A stretch of 64,000 bases of DNA from Peptococcaceae bacterium (GCA_017656185.1 JACDOK010000001.1:128205-192204); one strand, 5' to 3'. Shown: positions 18,038 through 30,980, counted from the stretch's first letter. Made by a program: numbers and translations. The notes: a model not told the origin generated them from the letters alone.

Positions 18038-19378
18038 TTATGCCACTTTACGGTATCGCTGATTGGAATTGATACTGGTCTCGCGATTGCCCTGTAAGTT
18101 TTCCTGCTTAAGAAGGCCGCACTCCCGTATCATCCATTCGGCAGGTACCCCGTAACCCCGCGCGGGATTGTTGATAAATACGTGAGTTATAGCGCCCACC
18201 AGTTTCCCGTTTTGGATAATCGGGCTGCCGCTCATTCCTTGGATTATACCCCCGGTCCGGCGCAGTAATTTGTCATCGGTTATACGGATAATAAGTCCCT
18301 TTCCATCTCGAAACGCTTCAGGCCTTACTTCTTCTATTTCCAGGCTGAATCGCTCGATTTTATTCCCGTCAATCACAGTCAACATCTCCGCCGGGCCAAC
18401 CTCAATCTGATTTAACAACGCCACGGGAATGGTTTTCTTATAATGGGAATTGGCTATGGGTTCATGGAGCGTGCCAAAAATGCCGTAGACCGTATTTTTT
18501 GAAATGGTTCCCGCAATATTGTTGCTGCCGTAAAATATCCCCAATTTTTCGCCTGGTTGACCTTTTTTGGCAGATCTAATATCTTGAATAAAGGCTTCTA
18601 CAATCTTGCCGTCGCTTAACTCCATTCGCTGTGCCGAATAACCGTCAGTGATCATATGTCCCAGGGCACCAAAACAATTTGTTTTAGGGCTGTAAAAAGA
18701 TAAAGTTCCCACGCCGGCGGCACTGTCGCGAATAAGAACACCTATGCGATAGCGATCGGTTTCGGGGCAGTAACGTGGTTTGACATTAAAGGCTAAAACT
18801 TTTCCCCGGCGTTTAACCACGATGTGCAAACTGTCACCCCGTGCACCGGCTTGGTCAATAACACGTTTCACATCTAAATCGCTAACCATTTTTTCACTAT
18901 TGATCTTCAGAATCATATCTCCTATACGCAGCCCCGCTTCCAGCGCCGGATTATTTTCGTAGCCGTCAACAGTGGTTATGGGTGCTTCACCTACTATCTG
19001 GACACCATAGGGATGCAACAATACACCAATGGATTGTCCCCCCGGTACCACCTTTTGAAGCGGTACGGCGGTAATGGCAATATGTCGCAACGGTATAATA
19101 CCGAACAGTTTAAGACTGGCTATACACCGGCCCGGTGTACGAGCCACCATGGGTTCACCCGCGGTTACCTGAAAAATCTCGTCATTACTAACCTCCCAAA
19201 CGAGCTTGTCATTTAAAAATCCCCGTGGAAACGACAGGGATGCCAGGGAATCTCCGACATACATTTTATAATGGGTCGGCAAGCCAAAAAAACTGCGGGC
19301 CGTAGGGGTTAAACAACCTAAAAGTAAAAGCATAGCAAAAAAAATAAACGCTGAGCGCTTAATAAAAACGCGAGGCAC
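18038..19378 (-). CDS. spoIVB: SpoIVB serine peptidase (S55), sigma-K checkpoint signal
   Basis: Forespore-secreted serine protease that triggers processing of pro-sigma-K in the mother cell. It is 446 aa from the GTG at 19378, nine bases after GGGAG; an upstream GTG lacks a ribosome site. A signal/transmembrane segment (FIFFAMLLLLGCL) is followed by a PDZ domain (about residues 95-185) and the S55 catalytic domain, with His in GALGHMITD, Asp in IRITDD and Ser in IIQGMSGSPIIQNG. Immediately upstream of spo0A as in Bacillus. Confidence 0.94.
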   Translation of the reverse strand: MPRVFIKRSAFIFFAMLLLLGCLTPTARSFFGLPTHYKMYVGDSLASLSFPRGFLNDKLVWEVSNDEIFQVTAGEPMVARTPGRCIASLKLFGIIPLRHIAITAVPLQKVVPGGQSIGVLLHPYGVQIVGEAPITTVDGYENNPALEAGLRIGDMILKINSEKMVSDLDVKRVIDQAGARGDSLHIVVKRRGKVLAFNVKPRYCPETDRYRIGVLIRDSAAGVGTLSFYSPKTNCFGALGHMITDGYSAQRMELSDGKIVEAFIQDIRSAKKGQPGEKLGIFYGSNNIAGTISKNTVYGIFGTLHEPIANSHYKKTIPVALLNQIEVGPAEMLTVIDGNKIERFSLEIEEVRPEAFRDGKGLIIRITDDKLLRRTGGIIQGMSGSPIIQNGKLVGAITHVFINNPARGYGVPAEWMIRECGLLKQENLQGNRETSINSNQRYRKVA

Positions 19379-19456
19379 TTCAATCATCTCCCTTCTGAAT
19401 TTAGAGTGCCTCACGAAAATCGCTTTTATGTTAGCATAAATTAACGCGTATTTATC

Positions 19457-22383
<2,927 letters not shown>

Positions 22384-22538
22384 TATTACTATTCTGCCCT
22401 TTTATGCGGGGTCAATTTTACCTTATGTCGCCAGGCGAGACAAGTTCTATGTTAGTATGGTATTTATTGGATATGTTTTGTTGGAATCCTTTTTTATCCT
22501 TGTATTTTTCAGGAGCCTTACAAAGGCTGGGGAACGTA

Positions 22539-24686
22539 TCACATCTTCTCAATTGGCGCATACTGCAGCAAGAGCGTTTTCACCCCTTGCTGCGGGAAAG
22601 CCACCTTTAGTTGGGCGTCCGGTCCCTCACCGTCAACCTGCACCACGGTGCCCTCGCCCCACTTGCTGTGACGGATCTTATCGCCGGGGCTGAAAGATAC
22701 AGCGTCGCCTCTTGCCCCTGGCGAAGCAGGCCTGTTCCCGGCAGGCTTCTGTTTAAGGAGAACACCGGGCGGCTGCGGCCCTTCCCTTACCATCAAGTCC
22801 TCCGGTATTTCAGACAGAAAACGCGACGGTTGGTTATAAAAGGAATTCCCGTACAGGGTGCGCCGGGCACAGTGCGTGAGGATCAACTTTTCTTCCGCCC
22901 TGGTAATACCCACATAACACAACCGCCGCTCTTCCTCCATCTCGGCCGGTTCCGAAAAGGCACGCGAGTGAGGAAAAACACCTTCTTCCATACCGGTCAG
23001 AAAAACCACCGGAAATTCCAGACCTTTAGCAGCATGCAGGGTCATGAGTGATACCTGATCCGTCTCCTCATCTAAACTGTCAACGTCGCTGTAAAGAGCC
23101 AGATCGGCCAAAAATTCACCCAATGTTCCACCGCGGCTGGTATCAAACTCTTTGGTAACCGAGAAAAATTCTCTGATGTTTTCTATCCGGGTCTGTGCTT
23201 CCACCGAGCGATCGGCGGCCAGTTCCCGCCAGTACCCCGTTTTCTCGAGCACTTCCTCTGTTAAACCGGTGACAGACATTGTGGACTGGCGCCACTCTGC
23301 CAGCATATCACCCAACTCCTGGAGGACGGAACGCACCTTTTTGGTCAGCCCCGGAATCTTGTGCGCCTCCTGCAGGGCCAGGGCGGGTGGTATTACTTTT
23401 TCCATTGCGTAAGCAAAAAACCGCTGTTCCGAAGTCTTACCAATACCCCGGCGCGGCACATTGATAATACGGCTCAAACTGACGCCGTCAGAAGGGTTGA
23501 CGATAACGGACAGGTAGGCCAGCACGTCCTTAATCTCTTTACGGTCGTAGAAGCGTTGGCCCCCGACAATAATGTGGGGAATACCGTAGCGCAGGAAATT
23601 TTCCTCCAGCACACGCGACTGGGCGTGGGTGCGGTAAAGTACGGCAAAGTCACGAAAAGGCCGCCCTTCTTCGTGCATCCGGCGCACCATGTCGGCCACC
23701 AGCCGGGCCTCGGACATCTCGTCCTCCGTGTAATAGACCTGTAAAGGCTCCCCGTCGCCCCGGGCGGTCCACAGGCGCTTTTCTTTACGACCCGCGTTAT
23801 GTTTAATGACATTGTTAGCTGCCTCCAGGATAAAGTTGGTGGAACGATAGTTTTCTTCGAGCTTGACCACAACGGCATCAGGGTAATCCCGTTCAAAGTT
23901 CAGAATGTTACTGATATCGGCGCCGCGCCATCCGTAAATGCTCTGGTCCGGATCACCCACTACGGTGAGATTACGGTGTTCTTGTGCCAGCATATTGACC
24001 AGTACGTACTGCGCGTGGTTGGTATCCTGGTACTCATCCACCAGAATGTGCTGGAAACGGCGCCGGTAATAGGCCAGCACTTCCGGGAACCGGTCAAAAA
24101 GGTGTACCGTAAGAACCAGCAGGTCGTCGAAATCCAGAGCGTTGTTCTGTTCCAAGCGCTCCTGATACCGCAAGTACACTCTGGCCACCAGTTCTTCCCA
24201 GTGCCCCGCAGCCTGCTTACCGAATTCCTGCGGGGAAATCAACCTGTTTTTCTGTGCCGAAATCGCCCAGCTGAAAGAACGCGGGGGGTATTTCTTGGGA
24301 TCCAGGTTAAGCTCTTTCAGGCAATCCTTGATAACCGTTTGCTGGTCATTTTCGTCATAAATCACGAAATTACGGTCATAATGCAGGTGCTGAATTTCCC
24401 GCCTCAGAATACGCAGGCAGGCAGCGTGAAAGGTGCACACCCATAGATCACGGGACATATCGGGAGCCAGCACTTGCAGCCGGTCCCGCATTTCGCGCGC
24501 CGCCTTGTTGGTAAAGGTTATGGCCAGAATGTTGCGGGCGGGAACCCCTTGCTGGAGTAAATGGGCGACACGATACGTTAGCACCCTGGTTTTGCCTGAA
24601 CCGGCCCCTGCCAGCACCAGCAGCGGCCCGCCTTCGTGTACTACCGCCTCATATTGTTTTTCGTTCAGGTCTGCGTAGATGTCCAA
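22539..24686 (-). CDS. pcrA: UvrD/PcrA-type ATP-dependent DNA helicase
   Basis: Superfamily 1 3'-5' helicase for repair, removal of protein roadblocks and recombination control, 715 aa. It starts with LNEKQYEAVVHEGGPLLVLA, Walker A AGAGSGKT, then DEYQDTNHAQY (motif II), GDPDQSIYGWRGAD (motif III), EENYRSTNFILEAAN (motif IV) and LMTLHAAKGLEFPVVF (motif V). The C-terminal Tudor-like domain has GDKIRHSKWGEGTVVQ. The start is TTG at 24686, six bases after GGAGG; a longer reading to 24770 overlaps the hisIE gap and is rejected. It follows the his operon by only 22 bases. Confidence 0.96.
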   Translation of the reverse strand: MDIYADLNEKQYEAVVHEGGPLLVLAGAGSGKTRVLTYRVAHLLQQGVPARNILAITFTNKAAREMRDRLQVLAPDMSRDLWVCTFHAACLRILRREIQHLHYDRNFVIYDENDQQTVIKDCLKELNLDPKKYPPRSFSWAISAQKNRLISPQEFGKQAAGHWEELVARVYLRYQERLEQNNALDFDDLLVLTVHLFDRFPEVLAYYRRRFQHILVDEYQDTNHAQYVLVNMLAQEHRNLTVVGDPDQSIYGWRGADISNILNFERDYPDAVVVKLEENYRSTNFILEAANNVIKHNAGRKEKRLWTARGDGEPLQVYYTEDEMSEARLVADMVRRMHEEGRPFRDFAVLYRTHAQSRVLEENFLRYGIPHIIVGGQRFYDRKEIKDVLAYLSVIVNPSDGVSLSRIINVPRRGIGKTSEQRFFAYAMEKVIPPALALQEAHKIPGLTKKVRSVLQELGDMLAEWRQSTMSVTGLTEEVLEKTGYWRELAADRSVEAQTRIENIREFFSVTKEFDTSRGGTLGEFLADLALYSDVDSLDEETDQVSLMTLHAAKGLEFPVVFLTGMEEGVFPHSRAFSEPAEMEEERRLCYVGITRAEEKLILTHCARRTLYGNSFYNQPSRFLSEIPEDLMVREGPQPPGVLLKQKPAGNRPASPGARGDAVSFSPGDKIRHSKWGEGTVVQVDGEGPDAQLKVAFPQQGVKTLLLQYAPIEKM

Positions 24687-24708
24687 AATAGGCCTCCAAT
24701 TAGCGAAC

Positions 24709-25464
24709 TTACTTATGCCTCCTCTTCTCCAGTTCCCTGTAAACATCATCCAGCGAAACGCCCTGTTCAACCAACAAAACCATCAGGTGATACAAGAGAT
24801 CGGCCGTTTCATACGTCAATTCCGAGGCACTGTGGTTTTTCGCGGCAATAATCGTCTCGGCGGTTTCCTCGCCCACTTTTTTAAGGATTTTATCCAAACC
24901 TTTGTCAAACAAATAACTGGTGTACGCTCCCGCCGGGCGGCGCTGCTTGCGATCACGAATAACCTGGAAAAGCTCATCCAAAATCACGGCCCGCGACGAA
25001 CAGCCAGGGGCATCCTCCTGATTTACAGGGGGATCTGCCGGTACACCAGCGGCTGCCTCTTCTTCTCTTACGGCATTTTTCCCGTATACCTTCTCGGGAT
25101 TAAAAGCCATATCTCCAACGATAGCTACCCCGCCGGAGGGGTTTAAAAGATAGTGGAAGCAGCTGTCATAACCTTCGTGACAGGCCGCACCGTGCTGCTC
25201 CACCTTGATCAGTAGAGTATCGGCATCACAATCGAAATAGATTTCTTCCACGTCCTGCACGTGTCCGGAAGTTTCTCCTTTGTGCCAGAGTTTCTGGCGG
25301 CTGCGGCTCCAGAACCAGGTCTGGCCGCTGGATAATGTCTTTTCCAAAGCCTCGCGGTTCATCCAGGCCATCATCAAAACCTTGTTGGTGCGGCTGTCTT
25401 GAATAATGGCGGGAATAAGCCCGTCCTTATTAAACTTGAGTTTGTTAAGACCCCTCAATGTCAT
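24709..25464 (-). CDS. hisIE: Phosphoribosyl-AMP cyclohydrolase/phosphoribosyl-ATP pyrophosphatase fusion
   Basis: Bifunctional histidine enzyme performing steps 2 and 3 of the pathway. It is 251 aa: HisI domain to about residue 110 ([19 protein letters not shown] and the Zn-binding FDCDAD...HGAACHEG), a 40-residue low-complexity linker rich in Ala/Glu/Pro, then HisE from about 158 ([20 protein letters not shown]). The linker is longer than in many fusions. Last gene of the his run, separated from hisF by repeat array D. Confidence 0.95.
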   Translation of the reverse strand: MTLRGLNKLKFNKDGLIPAIIQDSRTNKVLMMAWMNREALEKTLSSGQTWFWSRSRQKLWHKGETSGHVQDVEEIYFDCDADTLLIKVEQHGAACHEGYDSCFHYLLNPSGGVAIVGDMAFNPEKVYGKNAVREEEAAAGVPADPPVNQEDAPGCSSRAVILDELFQVIRDRKQRRPAGAYTSYLFDKGLDKILKKVGEETAETIIAAKNHSASELTYETADLLYHLMVLLVEQGVSLDDVYRELEKRRHK

Positions 25465-25518
25465 ACTGCAACAACTCCATCTCCCATTTATTAGTAGTAA
25501 GCAGTGAACAGGAAGATC

Positions 25519-25622
25519 GTATATTCAATCGTATATTCTACCATGTCTCCACCGTATCTCTACTGTGTCACCACCGTATCACCATCGTGTCTCTACTGTG
25601 TCTCTACCGTATCGCTACTATA
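25519..25622 (+). repeat. Mixed 12-nt/11-nt tandem repeat array D
   Basis: Starts with two 12-nt units (GTATATTCAATC, GTATATTCTACC) and continues with about seven 11-nt units (GTATCTCTACT, GTGTCACCACC, GTGTCTCTACC). It is the one array that joins both forms of the repeat. It occupies most of the 186-nt gap between hisF and hisIE. Confidence 0.9.
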
Positions 25623-25650
25623 ATAAGTGTACCACTGGCGCATAAACTTG

Positions 25651-26409
25651 TTAAATCCGCACCGGAATCCCGCGTGCGGCCAGGTATTCCTTAACTTCCT
25701 TGACGGAATATTCACCGAAATGAAAGATGGAAGCAGCTAAAGCCGCATCAGCTTGTCCATCGGTAAGACCATCGGCAATATGCTCCAGGGTACCGACCCC
25801 ACCAGAGGCGATAACCGGAATTCTAACCGCTTCGGCAACGGCCCGGGTTAGAGGAATGTCATAGCCGTCCTTGGTACCGTCCCGGTCCATGCTCGTAAGC
25901 AGGATTTCACCCGCTCCCAAAGATTCCACGCGGCGGGCCCATTCCAGGGCATCTAAACCCGTAGGCGTGCGGCCGCCATGCGTAAACACTTCCCACTTAT
26001 CCGGGCCAACCTGTTTGGCATCAATGGCGACGACGATGCACTGGCTCCCGAACCGTTCCGCGGCTTCAGCAATGAGCGTTGGATTTTTTACAGCGGAGGT
26101 ATTCAAAGACACCTTATCAGCCCCTGCCGTAAGCATTGCACGAATGTCATCCAGGTTGCGCAAACCTCCACCCACGGTAAAAGGAATAAAAACCTCTTCC
26201 GCCGTGCGGCGTACCACATCAAGCATTATTTCGCGGTCATCCGATGAGGCCGTAATATCAAGAAAAACAATCTCATCGGCACCTTCCCGGTCGTAAACCG
26301 CCGCCAATTCTACCGGGTCTCCCGCATCGCGCAGGTTCACAAAATTTACACCTTTGACAACCCTGCCTCCGGTCACATCAAGGCAGGGAATGATTCTTTT
26401 GGCCAGCAT
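25651..26409 (-). CDS. hisF: Imidazole glycerol phosphate synthase, cyclase subunit
   Basis: TIM-barrel subunit that joins ammonia from HisH to PRFAR, giving imidazole glycerol phosphate and AICAR. It is 252 aa. It begins with [20 protein letters not shown], has [20 protein letters not shown] and the phosphate-binding [11 protein letters not shown]. It starts 2 bases after the hisA stop. Confidence 0.97.
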   Translation of the reverse strand: MLAKRIIPCLDVTGGRVVKGVNFVNLRDAGDPVELAAVYDREGADEIVFLDITASSDDREIMLDVVRRTAEEVFIPFTVGGGLRNLDDIRAMLTAGADKVSLNTSAVKNPTLIAEAAERFGSQCIVVAIDAKQVGPDKWEVFTHGGRTPTGLDALEWARRVESLGAGEILLTSMDRDGTKDGYDIPLTRAVAEAVRIPVIASGGVGTLEHIADGLTDGQADAALAASIFHFGEYSVKEVKEYLAARGIPVRI

Positions 26410-26411
26410 CT

Positions 26412-27140
26412 TTACTCACCTTCCGCTATGCGTAAAGCGTCTTTGAGTTTCACAGTCCCAGCATACAATGCCTTACCAATGATAACCCCTTCGACTCCCC
26501 GGGGAGCCATCTCTTTCAAGGCTATGATATCCTCTAACCGGGCTACTCCCCCGGAAGCGATAACCTTAAGACCGGTCTTGGCACAAATATCGGCGACGGC
26601 GTCCAGGTTCGGTCCGTGCAGTGTACCGTCGCGCCTGATATCGGTAAAGATAATCCGCTGTACACCCAATTCCTCAAGTTCAGGCACCAGTTCGGCATAA
26701 CTCCTGGAGGCCGTGGTATCCCAACCCTCAATACATACTTGACCGTCGCGACAATCCAAACCGACACAAACACGTTCACCAAATTCATTTACGGCCTGCC
26801 GTAAAAAACCGGGGTCGGCAACGGCCGCCGTACCCAGTATGACCCGGGCAACACCCATCTCCAAATAGCGCCGCACGGTGTTAAGATTACGAATACCGCC
26901 CCCGACTTGCACAGGTATTTTTACTCCGGCAACAATTGCTTTAATAATCTCTTCATTCTGCGGCGCGCCGGTAAAAGCGCCGTCCAGGTCCACCACGTGC
27001 AGCCAGGGCGCTCCCTGCCGCTCCCAGGAAGCAGCCACCGCCCTGGGGTCGGAGCTGTAAACTGTTTCTTGGTCAAGCCGCCCCTGCAGCAGGCGCACGC
27101 ACCTGCCGTTGCGCAGATCTATGGCGGGGAATATTAACAT
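26412..27140 (-). CDS. hisA: ProFAR isomerase
   Basis: TIM-barrel isomerase of step 4 in histidine synthesis, 242 aa. It has [35 protein letters not shown] and [13 protein letters not shown] with catalytic aspartates. Its ATG overlaps the hisH stop (ATGTTAA), typical of the tight his operon here. Confidence 0.97.
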   Translation of the reverse strand: MLIFPAIDLRNGRCVRLLQGRLDQETVYSSDPRAVAASWERQGAPWLHVVDLDGAFTGAPQNEEIIKAIVAGVKIPVQVGGGIRNLNTVRRYLEMGVARVILGTAAVADPGFLRQAVNEFGERVCVGLDCRDGQVCIEGWDTTASRSYAELVPELEELGVQRIIFTDIRRDGTLHGPNLDAVADICAKTGLKVIASGGVARLEDIIALKEMAPRGVEGVIIGKALYAGTVKLKDALRIAEGE

Positions 27141-27745
27141 TGGTCTACCATCCTCCCAAAATTCTCGAGAATACGTAACCCTAAAATACTGCTTTTTTCA
27201 GGGTGAAACTGTATTCCATAGACGTATCCCTTGCCCACGACGGAGGCAAACCGCACCCCGTAATCAGTTTCGCCGATGACAATGCCGGGCGTGCCCGGCT
27301 CAACATAGTATGAGTGCACAAAGTAAAAGCGGGAACCGTCGGGGATACCGTCCATCAATGGACTATACCGTTTCATAAACACCTGGTTCCACCCCATGTG
27401 CGGCACTTTAAGGTCGGGAGGTAAACGCCTCACCCTGCCCGGGAAGATCCCCAGACCACGGGTCAATCCCCATTCCTCGCTATACTCAAATAACAGCTGT
27501 TGTCCCAAGCAAATCCCCAAAAAAGGTTTGCCAGCCTCGACAGCCCGGTCAATCGCCTTATCAAAACCTTTGGCTACCAGGTTGCGCATCGCATCGGCGA
27601 AAGCACCGACACCGGGCAGTACAATGCCGCGGGCCTGTTCCAATTCTTCCGGTTTGGTAACAATCCGTACTTCCTGCCCGCTTTTTTCCAGGCCCTTCTG
27701 GACACTTCTCAAGTTGCCCATTCCGTAATCTATGACGGCGATCAA
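27134..27745 (-). CDS. hisH: Imidazole glycerol phosphate synthase, glutaminase subunit
   Basis: Class I glutaminase that delivers ammonia to HisF. It is 203 aa from the TTG at 27745 (after GGGAG), giving LIAVIDYGMGNLRSVQ. The nucleophile cysteine is in LGICLGQQLLFEYSEEWG and the His/Glu pair in GIQFHPEKS. The longer reading to 27976 consists of repeat-derived sequence and is rejected. Confidence 0.96.
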   Translation of the reverse strand: MIAVIDYGMGNLRSVQKGLEKSGQEVRIVTKPEELEQARGIVLPGVGAFADAMRNLVAKGFDKAIDRAVEAGKPFLGICLGQQLLFEYSEEWGLTRGLGIFPGRVRRLPPDLKVPHMGWNQVFMKRYSPLMDGIPDGSRFYFVHSYYVEPGTPGIVIGETDYGVRFASVVGKGYVYGIQFHPEKSSILGLRILENFGRMVDQC

Positions 27746-28014
27746 GTTTAACAACTCCCACTTAAATAGTAAACAGTAAACAGTAAACAGTAAAAGAAAT
27801 ACCCCAAAACTAAGCGAGCGCCAGCGAGTGAATGACAGCGAGTGAAACGAGCGAATGACAGGGCCAAAGGCCCGTATCACAGTAGCCTTTAGGCTACGTA
27901 TCACAGCGACCCAGCACTCAGGGCTCATAACCAGAGATATGAGCATTAAGGCAATCACTGGCAAACAAAAGGACATTTAAATCCTACGTTATTCACTGAG
28001 TGCTGGGGAGCGAA
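27746..28014. repeat. Composite repeat region between hisB and hisH
   Basis: 269 nt without a gene, built from several repeats. AGTAAAC is repeated in tandem from 27768 to 27795. An AGCGAGTGAATGAC-like motif occurs twice around 27820-27860. Two short hairpins follow, GGGCC-AAA-GGCCC (27861-27873) and GTAGCCT-TT-AGGCTAC (27882-27897), each directly followed by GTATCACAG. A 12-bp inverted repeat closes the region. Confidence 0.8.
27910..28007. repeat. 12-bp perfect inverted repeat CCCAGCACTCAG, copy 2
   Basis: CCCAGCACTCAG (27910-27921) faces CTGAGTGCTGGG (27996-28007) across 74 nt. The arms are identical to those at 5118-5164 but the inner sequence differs in length and content. A partial relative, CTGTGATACGCCCAGCAC, lies at 35378-35395. 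Confidence 0.85.
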
Positions 28015-28599
28015 CTAATTAATCACGCCCTTGGTCGAAGGTATGCCGCCGGCAGCAGTGACCCGCATGGCATCACCCAGGGCACGTCCCAGGGCCTTAA
28101 AGCAAGCTTCAATAATATGGTGGGTATTGTGGCCCGCCAGCAGGCGCACGTGCAGGTTAAAACGACCGTACACAGCCAGGGCCCGCATGAACTCGGAGAC
28201 CAGCTCGGTATCAAAAGTCCCCACTGTGGGGGCCGGCATCTCAACATCATAGGCCAGGTAACCCCTACCGCTAAGGTCTACAGCCACCATCACCAGGGCG
28301 TCATCCATCGGAACAACCGCGTGAGCAAAACGCCTGATACCGGACTTGTCCCCCAGTGCCTGGTTTAAAGCTTCACCAAGGCAGATACCCACGTCTTCAA
28401 CCGTATGATGGGCATCAACTTCCAGGTCACCCCGGGCATAGATATTAAGGTCCATCCCGCTGAATTTGGCCAGCATAGCCAACATGTGTTCGAAAAACGG
28501 AACCCCCGTTTGTATGTTGTAGGCCCCATTCCCTTCTATGACCAGGACTACCCGTACATCGGTCTCTTTCGTTTGACGCTCGTATTCACCTTTTCTCAT
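28015..28599 (-). CDS. hisB: Imidazoleglycerol-phosphate dehydratase
   Basis: Manganese-dependent dehydratase of histidine step 6, 194 aa, the monofunctional type without a phosphatase domain. Metal-binding repeats are visible: VDAHHTVEDVGICLGEAL and AGHNTHHIIEACFKALG. It lies between hisC and the composite repeat region. Confidence 0.96.
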   Translation of the reverse strand: MRKGEYERQTKETDVRVVLVIEGNGAYNIQTGVPFFEHMLAMLAKFSGMDLNIYARGDLEVDAHHTVEDVGICLGEALNQALGDKSGIRRFAHAVVPMDDALVMVAVDLSGRGYLAYDVEMPAPTVGTFDTELVSEFMRALAVYGRFNLHVRLLAGHNTHHIIEACFKALGRALGDAMRVTAAGGIPSTKGVIN

Positions 28600-28620
28600 C
28601 CCTGTTCACCTCTGCTAACG

Positions 28621-29691
28621 TTACCTGTTTAACACTTCAGCAAGAGCTTGCAGGAAAAGCCTGTTTTCCTCCGGCTGTCCCACCGTAACACGGAGACAAT
28701 TCCTCAGATCGGGACTGTCCATATTGCGAATCAGAATACCGCGCGCCAGCAGGCCCTGAAAAATATCCGCTGCCTTGAGCGGGGTCCGGAACAAGATAAA
28801 ATTCGCTCGTGAGGGGTAGCATTCCACCCCGGGTATCTTCGCCAGTTCCGGCAGCAACCGGTCCCTTGCGCGGCAAATAGCCCGGATCCTCTTCTTAAAA
28901 ACCGAAAGATGTGACAACACCACTGCGGCCGCTATCTGACTGTAAGCATTGAGATTGAACGGCTGCTTTACCCGCCGCACAGCCTGCACCACGGCCGGAT
29001 CGGCCAGCATATAACCGACGCGGAGGCCGGCCAACCCGAACGCCTTCGAAAAAGTGCGCAAAACAACCAGATTGGGATAACGGTCCAACAGGGGCAGAAC
29101 CGTTTCCCCGCAAAATTCAAAGTAGGCTTCATCGATGATTACCAACCCGCGGGCCGCACGGAGCACCGCTTCGATGTCCTCCAAGGAAGTAATATTGCCT
29201 GTAGGATTATTAGGCGAGCACACCACCGTAACTTTGGTTTCCGGTGAGGCCGCCGCTTCACATACCGCAGGCACATCCACGGCAAAATCTCCCGCGCGCC
29301 GGGGAACGGACACCGGTTCCGCTCCCGCAATAATAGAATGAATGCGGTACATACCGAAAGTGGGCGTCGTTATCGCTACCTTTCCCCCGGAGGCAAAAGT
29401 TAGTAAGAGGTTGAAAATCAACTCATCGGAACCGTTACCCGCCATAATACCGTTAACGTCGACCCCGGTGTAGGATGATATTGCTTCTCTAAGGTACCGG
29501 GTCTCCGCATCCGGATAGCGATTGAAAGTCTGCGCTCCGACAGCATCGTTAATGGCCTCCATTACAGGACGGGGAAAATAGTAGCTGTTTTCATTGGCAT
29601 CCAGTTTGATAACGTTATCACAGGAGGGAACTTCATAAGGTACGAGATCGCGTAATTGCGCGCTCATTAACGCTTCAACATTAAAAGTCAA
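28621..29691 (-). CDS. hisC: Histidinol-phosphate aminotransferase
   Basis: PLP enzyme of step 7, 356 aa. It has KLDANENSYYFPRPV, CSPNNPTGNI, VIIDEAYFEFCG and the PLP-lysine segment RTFSKAFGLAGLRVGY. TTG start overlapping the hisD stop by four bases (TTGA). Expected product is L-histidinol phosphate; some clostridial HisC proteins also act on aromatic amino acids. Confidence 0.94.
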   Translation of the reverse strand: MTFNVEALMSAQLRDLVPYEVPSCDNVIKLDANENSYYFPRPVMEAINDAVGAQTFNRYPDAETRYLREAISSYTGVDVNGIMAGNGSDELIFNLLLTFASGGKVAITTPTFGMYRIHSIIAGAEPVSVPRRAGDFAVDVPAVCEAAASPETKVTVVCSPNNPTGNITSLEDIEAVLRAARGLVIIDEAYFEFCGETVLPLLDRYPNLVVLRTFSKAFGLAGLRVGYMLADPAVVQAVRRVKQPFNLNAYSQIAAAVVLSHLSVFKKRIRAICRARDRLLPELAKIPGVECYPSRANFILFRTPLKAADIFQGLLARGILIRNMDSPDLRNCLRVTVGQPEENRLFLQALAEVLNR

Positions 29692-30980
29692 TTCTTTTCG
29701 CCCCCTTCAAAACGGATCCGTACGGCTTCCGCATGCGCTGCCAGCCCTTCCGTCTCCGCCAGGTCGATGATACTGTCCCTAATCTGAAGCAAGCCCCGCG
29801 GGGAACAACTCATTACATTGATGCGCTTGACAAAAGCATCGGTGCCGAGGGCGGAAAAGAAACGGGCCGTACCGCCAGTAGGCAGCACATGGTTTGGTCC
29901 CCCGGCATAGTCGCCGACCGGCACGGGGGTATGAGCGCCCAAAAACACGGCGCCGGCATTACGTACCCGCCCCAACCAGGTCCAGGGATTGGCTACCATT
30001 ATTTCCAGGTGTTCCGGTGCAAAGCGGTTGGCCAGTCCAAAAGCTTCTTCCAGATCCCGCGTTACAACAATGAGGCAGCCCTTTTCCACAGACTGCGCCA
30101 AAACTTCCTGCCGGGGGAGTTTTTCAAGCTGCCGGCGCAGTTCATCACGCACTCCCGCCGCCAATTCCCAACTGGGAGTAGCCAGTACGGCCTTAGCCAT
30201 AGGGTCGTGCTCGGCCTGTGCCAGCATATCGGCAGCCGCAAAGGCCGGATCGATTGATGTATCAGCAATGATAAAAACCTCACTCGGCCCGGCCAGCATA
30301 TCAATGTCCACCTGACCGTAAACCCTTTGTTTGGCCTGGGTCACGTAGATATTGCCGGGACCGGTGATTTTGTCCACTTTACGTATATGCTCCGTGCCGT
30401 AGGCCAATGCCGCAACGGCCTGCGCACCGCCGACACGGTATATTTCAGTTACCCCGGCCTCGGATGCCGCCACCAGCGTATGCGGGTTAACCGTACCGTT
30501 ACGGGCCGGAGGCGTGACCATCACAATCTCCTTTACCCCCGCAGCTTTAGCCGGTAAAGCGTTCATTAATACCGAAGAAGGATAGGCTGCGGTACCTCCG
30601 GGCACATAAATGCCGACCCTTTCCAAGGGACGAACCATCTGCCCCGTAATAATCTCGTCTCCGGTCTCAAGCCAGGACCGGGAAATCTGGCGGCAGTGAA
30701 ATTCATAGATGCGGTCACGCGCCGTCTTTAGAGCCTGCAAAAACTTATCATCAACCATACGATAAGCCGTTCTGATTTCGTCAGGCGTCACGCGCAAGTC
30801 TTCCGGCTGCAGAGATGCACCGTCAAAACGCCGGGTCAACCCGCAAAGGCCACGGTCACCGTCTGCCCGCACAATGCTTATGATCTCATCAACCGCCTGG
30901 ACCACTTCATCGGCAACACTAAAATCCCGGCGCATTGCTTTCGCCAGGGCCGGGTCTTCCGATTGTAGGATCTTTACCAA
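29688..30980 (-). CDS. hisD: Histidinol dehydrogenase
   Basis: Zinc enzyme that performs the two NAD-dependent final oxidations to histidine, 430 aa. It has the YVPGGTAAYPSSVLMNALPA segment, GPGNIYVTQAKQ, the LAGPSEVFI motif and the C-terminal HAEAVRIRFE. TTG start after AGGAGG. It is the first his gene transcribed here; no hisG or hisZ lies upstream within the window. Confidence 0.96.
   Translation of the reverse strand: MVKILQSEDPALAKAMRRDFSVADEVVQAVDEIISIVRADGDRGLCGLTRRFDGASLQPEDLRVTPDEIRTAYRMVDDKFLQALKTARDRIYEFHCRQISRSWLETGDEIITGQMVRPLERVGIYVPGGTAAYPSSVLMNALPAKAAGVKEIVMVTPPARNGTVNPHTLVAASEAGVTEIYRVGGAQAVAALAYGTEHIRKVDKITGPGNIYVTQAKQRVYGQVDIDMLAGPSEVFIIADTSIDPAFAAADMLAQAEHDPMAKAVLATPSWELAAGVRDELRRQLEKLPRQEVLAQSVEKGCLIVVTRDLEEAFGLANRFAPEHLEIMVANPWTWLGRVRNAGAVFLGAHTPVPVGDYAGGPNHVLPTGGTARFFSALGTDAFVKRINVMSCSPRGLLQIRDSIIDLAETEGLAAHAEAVRIRFEGGEKN

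Noticed and set aside
27746-27976. N-terminal extension of HisH
   Set aside because: The extra 77 codons are repeat sequence; a TTG with a good ribosome site gives the normal HisH start.
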